DNA from: Actinomycetota bacterium | Lineage (GTDB): Bacteria > Actinomycetota > Thermoleophilia > Gaiellales > Gaiellaceae | Length of the DNA: 35,384 nucleotides | Direction of reading: 5' to 3' | Assembly (NCBI GenBank): GCA_005883965.1 | Contig: VAWL01000135.1 | Span: 1 to 35,384 of the forward strand | Shown here: positions 9,795 to 16,708 of the stretch, piece by piece | Position numbering within the stretch: the stretch's first letter is position 1 | Layout: each line of letters begins with the position of its first letter | Notes under the pieces: generated by a model | Databases searched by the model: none | The model's input: the letters and a program-made list of their open reading frames with translations, nothing else | What the model was told of the DNA's origin: nothing | Program-made: the position numbers and the translations under genes

Positions 9795-11393
9795 CTACGG
9801 GACGAGCGCGACGTCTCTCGTCACCGGCGCGACGCGCTCGCCGAACAGGCGGTGACTGCCGCGGAAGAGGGTCAGCGTGCCGGCGGTCAGCGACGAGGTC
9901 GCGACCAGACCGCGGTCGACCGCGAGGTTGAAGGAACCGGGCGCCGTCGGCATCGTCCGCACGAGCTTGTGGGTGCGCCAGTCGTAGACGCGGAGGACGC
10001 CGTCGTTCCCACTCGTCACGTAGGCGTAGCGGCCGTAGCGCGCGAGCCCCGAGGCGTCGTCGAAGCGGACATGAGCCGGCGCCGTCCCCGCAGGGAGGGT
10101 TGCCACCGGCCGGCGGGTGCGCGCGTTGAAGACCGTCAGCGTCGACCGGTCGTCGTAGGTCACCCAGAGGTAACGGCCGTCGGGCGTGAAGGCCGCATCG
10201 TGCGCCAGTCCGTGGGGATCGACGTGGCCGATCAGGCGCGGCCGGTCGATCACGTGCGTGTCGACGAGCGAGATCGAGCGAGCCCGTTCGCCGAGCACGA
10301 CCCAGAGCCGGCGCTGGTCCGGGCTGAACGCCATGTGATGTGCGCCGTAGCCGACGAAGATCCGGCGGACGACTCGGTGGAGGATCACGTCGAGCTGCCC
10401 GCGGGCGTCGTCGGTCACGTAGACGTAGTCGCCCTGAGGGGCGAAGGCGGCGATGTGCGGGGAGCCGAGCCCGTGGATGACCCGGATGACTTTGAGCGTG
10501 TCCGTGTTAATCAGCGTGACCGCACCCGTCTGCGTGCTCACGGCTGCCGCCTCGCCCGCGTAGGCCTCGACGTTCTCCGGGTCGGCGGGCAGCGTCCACC
10601 AGCGGACGACGTGGCCCGTCGTCGCGTCCACTGCGAGCAGCCGGTTCTCCGACTCGACGGTCACCAGCGCGATCGGCCTCGACGTCGCGTGGAACGTCGG
10701 CTTCGGCAGGCTCTGCGCGAGTGCGAGGACGGCCCAGGCGTGCCGGATCGCGGTCGCCGCGGAGATCTTTCCGGCCCGGAACTCGACCACGAAGTGCGGC
10801 CCGGCCGGGAAGTGCTTCCGCTCCCAGCGCGTGGCTGCGCCCGGCGGCGCGGGCACGCGCTGGTAGCGCAGACCGGTCAGGCGCGCGTAGCGCTTCAGCA
10901 CCGCGACGTGCGGGTCCGAGCCGTAGACCTCGTCGAGCGGCTGGTGGTACCAGATCGTCAGCGCGGGCTTGATCCGCAGGATGAAGTCGCGCATCGCCCG
11001 GTTCTCGGGCTCCGACATCGGCCGTGGCCCGGAGTAGTAGCCGTCCCAGGGCACGCCGTTGTGCTTCCACGCGACGGGCCAGTTGCGGTTCAGGTCGACG
11101 CCGTGCGCGTTCTGCCGCGTGTTCGCCGCGACGCCGTCCGGGTTCGCCTCCGGGACGAGCCAGAGGTGAACGCCGGGCGGCAGCGGCATCGTGCGCAGCC
11201 GCCGGATCACGGCGAGCCCCGCCGTCTCGTTCCCGTGGATGACGCCGACGACAAGCGTTGCCGGCGCCGAGGGGTCACCGCGCTCGTAGGCGACGATCGC
11301 CCTGCCCTTGACCGAGTGGCCCACGACCGTCCGCGGCGCCGCAGCCGCCACGCCGGTGGCGACGAGCGCCGCGAGGATCAGCCCGCGCAGCAC
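9795..11393 (-). CDS. Secreted M14-family (MpaA-like) metallocarboxypeptidase fused to a C-terminal YVTN/YncE-like beta-propeller
   Basis: Signal peptide VLRGLILAALVATGVAAAAP; zinc motif VIHGNETAG; PDGVAANTRQNAHGVDLNRNWP; catalytic-Glu context FVVEFRAG; then repeated propeller strands (IALVTVESENRLLAVDATTGHVVRWW, DYVYVTDDARGQLDVI, RYLWVTYDDRSTLTVFNARTRRPVATLPAG). Single ORF; GTG start overlaps the upstream gene. Confidence 0.85.
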   Translation of the reverse strand: MLRGLILAALVATGVAAAAPRTVVGHSVKGRAIVAYERGDPSAPATLVVGVIHGNETAGLAVIRRLRTMPLPPGVHLWLVPEANPDGVAANTRQNAHGVDLNRNWPVAWKHNGVPWDGYYSGPRPMSEPENRAMRDFILRIKPALTIWYHQPLDEVYGSDPHVAVLKRYARLTGLRYQRVPAPPGAATRWERKHFPAGPHFVVEFRAGKISAATAIRHAWAVLALAQSLPKPTFHATSRPIALVTVESENRLLAVDATTGHVVRWWTLPADPENVEAYAGEAAAVSTQTGAVTLINTDTLKVIRVIHGLGSPHIAAFAPQGDYVYVTDDARGQLDVILHRVVRRIFVGYGAHHMAFSPDQRRLWVVLGERARSISLVDTHVIDRPRLIGHVDPHGLAHDAAFTPDGRYLWVTYDDRSTLTVFNARTRRPVATLPAGTAPAHVRFDDASGLARYGRYAYVTSGNDGVLRVYDWRTHKLVRTMPTAPGSFNLAVDRGLVATSSLTAGTLTLFRGSHRLFGERVAPVTRDVALVP

Positions 11394-12301
11394 CAGCCCT
11401 CGATCCGGGGGAAGCCGCCGAACTGGGACGAGACCCGCGATCCCCCGACGATATGTCTCGGCGGCCCCGGCCGGACGAACACCCACTGGTCGGCGGTCGG
11501 CCAGGTCACGAGGAGCCAGCGCCCGTCCGGCGAGCGGACGACCTGGCCGAACGTGCCGGTGCCGCGGAAGACCACGCGGCGGTGGCTGACTACTTCGCTC
11601 AGACCCGCACGGCGGCGGATCGCGGGCCCGGCGGGGCGGAGCGTCGTATGCCGGAACGATCCCGAAAGGAGGTCGTAGGCCACGAGGCCGTGGCCGTCCG
11701 AGTAGACGATCACGCGGCCCGGCCGCCAGACCGGAGGAACCGCCGCCGCCGGGCCGATTGTGCGGTCGCCGGTCCCGTCGCCGGCGACGACGTGGAGCTT
11801 CCCTCCCGAGAGGTACGCGATCCGCGTGTCGGCCCGCGTCCCCGTCCACGCGGGGAAGCGCGGCGAGGGGCGCGGCAGCGTCCAGCGCACATTCCCCTTC
11901 GGGTCGAGCGCAACGAGCTCGCTTGGCTTGGTGGCGGCGACGAAGAGGCCGTGGGGCGACCACGCCGCGTCGCGGTAGGAGCCGAGGCGCCGGCGTGAAC
12001 CGTCCTGGTTGACGATCCAGGTGCCGCCGGGGCCGGAGACGAGCAGCCGGCCGGGCGCCGGGAGCGAGGAGAGCTCGGTCTGGGCGTGCTGGACGCCGAC
12101 GGCCTTGCGCAACGAATGGACGACCGAGCGGCCGGGCGGGCTCAGCACGGCGGCGACCGCGGCTGCGACCAGCGCGCCGGCGACGAGCGGGCGCGCGTGC
12201 CGCCGCGGCCAGGCCACCGGCTCGCGCTCGGCGTACGCGCGGCGGACGACCGCCCAGGCGCGGTCCTCGGCGGCGCGCTCCCCCGGCGCCTCGAACTTCA
12301 C
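11378..12301 (-). CDS. Single-TM protein with extracytoplasmic WD40/TolB-like beta-propeller, candidate anti-sigma/sensor partner of the ECF sigma factor
   Basis: Short cytosolic N-terminus VKFEAPGERAAEDRAWAVVRRAYAER, one TM PLVAGALVAAAVAAVLS, then propeller-like repeats; GTG start overlaps the sigma-factor stop (GTGA). Confidence 0.75.
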   Translation of the reverse strand: MKFEAPGERAAEDRAWAVVRRAYAEREPVAWPRRHARPLVAGALVAAAVAAVLSPPGRSVVHSLRKAVGVQHAQTELSSLPAPGRLLVSGPGGTWIVNQDGSRRRLGSYRDAAWSPHGLFVAATKPSELVALDPKGNVRWTLPRPSPRFPAWTGTRADTRIAYLSGGKLHVVAGDGTGDRTIGPAAAVPPVWRPGRVIVYSDGHGLVAYDLLSGSFRHTTLRPAGPAIRRRAGLSEVVSHRRVVFRGTGTFGQVVRSPDGRWLLVTWPTADQWVFVRPGPPRHIVGGSRVSSQFGGFPRIEGWCCAG

Positions 12302-13253
12302 TCCAGCCGCTCCTTGAGCGAATCGAGCCCGCGGCGCAGGCGCGAGTTGACCGTTCCGCGCGGTAGCTCGAGCAGCTCGGCGATCTCGCCCGGCGTGTAC
12401 TCGAGCAGGTAGCGCAGGACGATCACCGCTCGGTGCTCCGGCGTGAGGCGGCCGAGCTCGTGCAGGAGCTCGTCGTCGCGCTCCGGCCGGTCGGGCGCAG
12501 GCGCGTCGACGGCTTCGCCCTCGGGCCGCAGCGCGCGGGCGCGGGCCCAGTCGATCGCGCGGTTGACGACGATCCGGTGCAGCCACGGCCCGAACGGGCG
12601 GCGGCGGTCGAAGCGGTCCAGAGCCCGGACGGCGGCGATGAATCCTTCCTGCGCGATGTCCTCGGCAGCGGCCGCATCACGAACGACCAGGTAGGCCGCG
12701 CGGTACGCGGGGCCCCAGTGCGCGCGGAAGAGCGCCTCGAAATCCGCTCCAGCCGCTCCTTGAGCGAATCGAGCCCGCGGCGCAGGCGCGAGTTGACCGT
12801 TCCGCGCGGTAGCTCGAGCAGCTCGGCGATCTCGCCCGGCGTGTACTCGAGCAGGTAGCGCAGGACGATCACCGCTCGGTGCTCCGGCGTGAGGCGGCCG
12901 AGCTCGTGCAGGAGCTCGTCGTCGCGCTCCGGCCGGTCGGGCGCAGGCGCGTCGACGGCTTCGCCCTCGGGCCGCAGCGCGCGGGCGCGGGCCCAGTCGA
13001 TCGCGCGGTTGACGACGATCCGGTGCAGCCACGGCCCGAACGGGCGGCGGCGGTCGAAGCGGTCCAGAGCCCGGACGGCGGCGATGAATCCTTCCTGCGC
13101 GATGTCCTCGGCAGCGGCCGCATCACGAACGACCAGGTAGGCCGCGCGGTACGCGGGGCCCCAGTGCGCGCGGAAGAGCGCCTCGAAATCCGTTTGAGAG
13201 CCTGCCTGGGCCCGCCGCACCCAGGCCCGCTCGTCGCGGCCGGAGCCCGCCAT
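12298..13253 (-). CDS. ECF-type RNA polymerase sigma factor, disrupted by an internal 446-bp tandem duplication
   Basis: MAGSGRDERAWVRRAQAGSQTDFEALFRAHWGPAYRAAYLVVRDAAAAEDIAQEGFIAAVRAL (sigma-2) and LTPEHRAVIVLRYLLEYTPGEIAELLELPRGTVNSRLRRGLDSLKERLE (sigma-4); the first copy reads into a frame-shifted second copy, which ends with the native stop. Confidence 0.85.
12301..13192. repeat. Perfect 446-bp tandem duplication (12301-12746 and 12747-13192)
   Basis: The two copies read identically base for base. The ORF track shows the same 83-aa ORF at 12443 and 12889, exactly 446 bp apart. Confidence 0.97.
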
Positions 13254-13266
13254 GGCGTGCCGACTA

Positions 13267-13292
13267 TACGAGCGCAGGCGTCGAGGAGGTCC
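13267..13292 (-). promoter_or_regulatory. Candidate ECF-sigma autoregulated promoter (-35 GGACC, -10 CGTA, 17-nt spacer)
   Basis: Minus strand GATGGACC-N17-CGTATA just upstream of the sigma-factor ATG at 13253. Confidence 0.5.
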
Positions 13293-13310
13293 ATCGCCGC
13301 AGATACGGAT

Positions 13311-13336
13311 GGACCCCGCCGCGAGGTCCCCGCGTA
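13311..13336 (+). promoter_or_regulatory. Candidate ECF-sigma promoter for the divergent gene (-35 GGACC, -10 CGTA, 17-nt spacer)
   Basis: Plus strand GATGGACC-N17-CGTAGTA upstream of the gene at 13363; same architecture as the minus-strand motif. Confidence 0.5.
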
Positions 13337-13362
13337 GTAAGGGCGTCGACGAAGGAGGAGCG

Positions 13363-14178
13363 ATGAGACGGGCACTGGCACTGGCGGCGATCCTTGGCTC
13401 GGTGGGCGCAGGGGTGGCCGCAGCGGATGGCGGCGGACCTGCGCCGGGGCTGGATTACGGGAACGGGATCGTGGTTCCCCCCGGACTGTGGCGGGACGTG
13501 GCTCTCTCCGACGGTCGCACGACCTTGCTGGAGTCGATCGTGATCGACACTGGAAGGGTGGAACGGACCAGCTTTCTGAAGGGCTCCCTCGGCATCCCTC
13601 TCGTCTCCTACAGCGGCCAGACCGGCGGGCTCGCACGCGACGGCTCGCGGCTCGTACTCGCGAGCTGGCCCGGCGCTCAGGCCGCGACGCGGTTCGTGGC
13701 CGTCGACCCGGTCGACTTCCGTGTCCAGGAGCGCGTGAAGCTGCGCGGGCGCTTTGCCTTCGACGCGCTCTCCCCGAACGGGTCGGTGATGTATCTGATC
13801 CAGTATCTCGGCAACCCGGGCGCGGTCGCGCAGACCTACGCTGTTCGCGCCTTCGACTGGCGCACACGGAAGCTCGTCCCCGGCGCGGTCGTCGACAGGC
13901 GCGAGCCCGACGAGAAGATGACAGGCCTCCCGATGAGGCGAGTCGGGACGCCGACCGGCTGGGCCTACACCGTCTACCAGCGCCCCGGCAAGCGGCCGTT
14001 CGTGCACGCGCTCGACACGGTCCACCGGCGCGCCTTCTGCATCGACCTTCCGTGGCGGAACTCGGACACTTGGATCCCGAGGGTCAAGATGCGCGTGCGC
14101 GGCGACATGCTCGAGCTGCGCCGCGACGGCCACACGATCGCCCGCATGGACAGGAAGACGCTGAAGGTCGAGTCCTAA
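13363..14178 (+). CDS. Secreted protein with beta-propeller-like repeats, unknown function
   Basis: RBS ggaggag; signal peptide MRRALALAAILGSVGAGVAAADG; WD/YVTN-like strands (VLASWPGAQAATRFVAVDPVDFRVQERVKLRG, MYLIQYLGNPGAVAQTYAVRAFDWRTRKLVPG). Confidence 0.75.
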   Translation: MRRALALAAILGSVGAGVAAADGGGPAPGLDYGNGIVVPPGLWRDVALSDGRTTLLESIVIDTGRVERTSFLKGSLGIPLVSYSGQTGGLARDGSRLVLASWPGAQAATRFVAVDPVDFRVQERVKLRGRFAFDALSPNGSVMYLIQYLGNPGAVAQTYAVRAFDWRTRKLVPGAVVDRREPDEKMTGLPMRRVGTPTGWAYTVYQRPGKRPFVHALDTVHRRAFCIDLPWRNSDTWIPRVKMRVRGDMLELRRDGHTIARMDRKTLKVES

Positions 14179-14186
14179 GAGGCCAA

Positions 14187-14283
14187 GGGGACAGTCACAG
14201 GGACAGTCACAGGGACAGTCACAGGGACAGTCACAGGGACAGTCACAGGGACAGTCACAGGGACAGTCACAGGGACTGTCCCC
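14187..14283. repeat. Seven tandem copies of the 12-mer GGGACAGTCACA closed by GGGACTGTCCCC
   Basis: Units at 14188, 14200, 14212, 14224, 14236, 14248 and 14260, then gggactgtcccc 14272-14283; outer ends ggggacagtc (14187-14196) and gactgtcccc (14274-14283) are perfect inverted repeats. Confidence 0.97.
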
Positions 14284-14291
14284 GGTAGCTC

Positions 14292-15491
14292 CTAGGCGGG
14301 GACGGCGGCGGGCTCGGTCGCGTCCGCGATCGCGCGGACGACCTCGACGATGTCGCGGTTCGCGTTCCACACGCGGCGCTGGCGGTCGGCGCCGTTGCCG
14401 CCGCGCACGATTTCCGCGATGCCCTCCAACTCGCGCTCGCAGCCGAGCTCGCGCGCGTGGGACTCGAGCTCCTTCAGCGTCCGCCGGACGAGCTGTGCGA
14501 CCGGCACGCGGTTGCGCCGGCCGGTGGCGAGGTCCATCACCGGCGCCTGCAGCCCGTAGCGCGCGGCCAGCCACTTGTTCTCGGTGGTCAGGATCCGGTG
14601 GTACGACGGGATCTCGGCGCCGACCGCGTGCCGCTCGGAGTAGAGCTTGACCAGGCACTGGCAGTAGGCGGCCAGAGCGACCGCGTCTTCGACCCGCGTG
14701 ACCGCGTCGCACACGCGGATCTCGACCGTGCCAAACCGCGGGTGCAGCCGGATGTCCCACCAGATGTGCGTGTAGTCAGCGATGCAGCCCGTCTTCTCGA
14801 GCTGGCCGACGACTTCGGCGTAGTCGGCGTAGTCGCGGAAGCGCGGCGGCGGCCCGGAGCGCGGGAAGGCTGCGAAGACCATTTGCCGACTCGACGCGAG
14901 CCCGGTCGGCTCGCCGCGCCAGAACGGCGAGCTCGCGGACAAGGCCAGGAACTGCGCGAGGTGGGCGAGCAGGCCGTTGACGACCTGGACGGCGCGCTCG
15001 GGGTCGTCGACCGCGACGTGGATGTGCAGCCCGAAGATCAGCTCGCGGCGGGCGACGTACTGCAGCTGGTCGACCAGGTGCCGGTAGCGGTCGCGTGCGG
15101 TGATCCGCTGGCGCTCGAAGAGGCTGAAGGGGTGGGTGCCCGCCGACCCGACGCGCATGCCGCGCTCGGCCGCGATCCCCGTGACATATCCGCGCAGCTT
15201 GCGCAGCTCGCCCTCGACCTCGCCCGGCGTCCGGCACACCGGCGTCGCGATCTCGAGCACCGACTGCATCAGCTCCGCGTTGATCTGCTCGCCGAGCTCG
15301 TGGCCCTCGGCCGCGGCCAGCACAGCCTCGATGTGCTGGACGAGGTCGAGCGTCTTGCCGTCGAGCAGCATGTACTCCTCCTCGACGCCGAGCGTGTACG
15401 GATCGCCGGCGCCGAAGTTGTGGTCGAGCACGCTGCCGCCCTCGGCGAAGCTCGAGCCCGTGATCGTCGGCGGGAAGATCTGCTTGGTCAC
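14292..15491 (-). CDS. Carboxylate-amine ligase, glutamate-cysteine ligase type 2 (YbdK-like)
   Basis: YTLGVEEEYMLLD, GLHIHVAVDDPERAVQVVNGL, WWDIRLHPRFGTVEIRVCDAVT; GTG start overlaps the upstream ridA-like stop. Confidence 0.92.
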   Translation of the reverse strand: MTKQIFPPTITGSSFAEGGSVLDHNFGAGDPYTLGVEEEYMLLDGKTLDLVQHIEAVLAAAEGHELGEQINAELMQSVLEIATPVCRTPGEVEGELRKLRGYVTGIAAERGMRVGSAGTHPFSLFERQRITARDRYRHLVDQLQYVARRELIFGLHIHVAVDDPERAVQVVNGLLAHLAQFLALSASSPFWRGEPTGLASSRQMVFAAFPRSGPPPRFRDYADYAEVVGQLEKTGCIADYTHIWWDIRLHPRFGTVEIRVCDAVTRVEDAVALAAYCQCLVKLYSERHAVGAEIPSYHRILTTENKWLAARYGLQAPVMDLATGRRNRVPVAQLVRRTLKELESHARELGCERELEGIAEIVRGGNGADRQRRVWNANRDIVEVVRAIADATEPAAVPA

Positions 15492-15871
15492 GCGATCACC
15501 GCCTCGAGCTCGATCTCCAGCAGCCACCGCGGGTCGAGCAGGGCCGCGACCACGTAGCTCGTGTTCACGGGGCGCACGTCACGGAAGACCTCGCCGTGGG
15601 CGCGGGCGATCTCCGGAAAGTCCTCGGCGCGGGTGAGCATGATCCGCGTGCGGACGACGTCCGCGGTCGACGCGCCCACCTGCTCGAGGGCGGCCAGGGC
15701 GATCGCGAGGCAGCGGTGCGTCTGCCCGAAGGCGTCCGGGGGCGGATCGGCGTCCTCCGGCATGATCGGCGCCGTGCCCGCGACGAAGGCGTGCTGTCCG
15801 ACGCGGACGACCCGCGAGTAGCCGGCGGCCTCTGCGAACGGGGAGACGGCGGGGACGAGCTGCCTGTCCAC
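15488..15871 (-). CDS. RidA/YjgF family protein
   Basis: YSRVVRVGQHAFVAGTAPIM...TADVVRTRIMLTRAEDFPEIARAHGEVFRDVRPVNTSYVVAALLDPRWLLEIELEAVIA. Confidence 0.9.
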   Translation of the reverse strand: MDRQLVPAVSPFAEAAGYSRVVRVGQHAFVAGTAPIMPEDADPPPDAFGQTHRCLAIALAALEQVGASTADVVRTRIMLTRAEDFPEIARAHGEVFRDVRPVNTSYVVAALLDPRWLLEIELEAVIA

Positions 15872-15890
15872 CCGACTAGTATCGCGCGCC

Positions 15891-16697
15891 GTGGACGCTC
15901 TTCGGCAGGTCGAGGGCTGGCCGGCCGAGACGGTAGCCGTCGGCGTCCTGCGCGACGGCGAGGAGGTTGCTACCCAAGGGCCGCGCGAGCACGTCTTCCG
16001 CTGGGCCTCGATCACCAAGCCGGTCACGGCGCTCGCGACGCTGGTCGCTGCCGAGGAGGGCATCGTCGACCTCGACGAGCCGGCCGGCCCGCCCGGCTCG
16101 ACCCTGCGCCACCTGCTTGCCCACGCCTCCGGCCTGCCCTTCGAGGGTCTGACCCCGATCGCCCAGCCAGGCCGGCGCCGGATCTACTCGAACGGCGGCT
16201 TCGACGTCATCGCCGAGACGGTCGCGGCCGCCGCTGAGATGCCGTTCACCGAGTACCTGGAGGCCGCCGTCCTGCAGCCGCTCGGGATGCAAGCAGAGCT
16301 GCGCGGGTCGGCGGCCTCCGAGCTGCACGGGACACTGGACGACCTGCTCCGCTTCGCCGCCGAGCTGCAGCGGCTGAAGCTGATCGCGCCCGAGACCCTG
16401 GTCGAGGCAACGAGCGTCCAGTTCCCCGGCCTGGACGGCGTCCTCCCGGACATCGGGCGGATGGAGCCCAACGACTGGGGCCTCGGCGTCGAGCTCCGCG
16501 ACCAGAAGTCGCCGCACTGGACCGGCTCGCGCAACTCGCCGCGCACGTTCGGCCACTTCGGCGGCAGCGGCACCTTCCTCTGGGTCGACCCGGAGCCGGG
16601 CGTCGCCCTCGCCTGCCTGACCGATTTCGACTTCGGCCCGTGGGCGCTCGAAGCGTGGCCGCAGTTGTCCGACGCTGTCCTCGCCGGCTTCACGTAG
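15891..16697 (+). CDS. Serine hydrolase, beta-lactamase class C/penicillin-binding protein-like
   Basis: SxxK motif WASITKPVTAL, LLAHASGLPFEG, YSNGGFDVIAETV; C-terminal HFGGSGTFLWVDPEPGVALACLTD. Confidence 0.92.
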   Translation: MDALRQVEGWPAETVAVGVLRDGEEVATQGPREHVFRWASITKPVTALATLVAAEEGIVDLDEPAGPPGSTLRHLLAHASGLPFEGLTPIAQPGRRRIYSNGGFDVIAETVAAAAEMPFTEYLEAAVLQPLGMQAELRGSAASELHGTLDDLLRFAAELQRLKLIAPETLVEATSVQFPGLDGVLPDIGRMEPNDWGLGVELRDQKSPHWTGSRNSPRTFGHFGGSGTFLWVDPEPGVALACLTDFDFGPWALEAWPQLSDAVLAGFT

Positions 16698-16708
16698 CCT
16701 CAAGGCGC

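Noticed and set aside
9783-11678. 631-aa plus-strand ORF
   Set aside because: Antisense of the M14-propeller gene, Arg/Val/Asp-biased and without domain motifs.
14187-14283. CRISPR array
   Set aside because: Units are contiguous 12-mers with no spacers and no cas genes in the window.
13264-14760. 498-aa minus ORF containing a PCDCPCDC repeat
   Set aside because: Arises only because the 12-bp array keeps frames open; overlaps well-supported genes on both sides.
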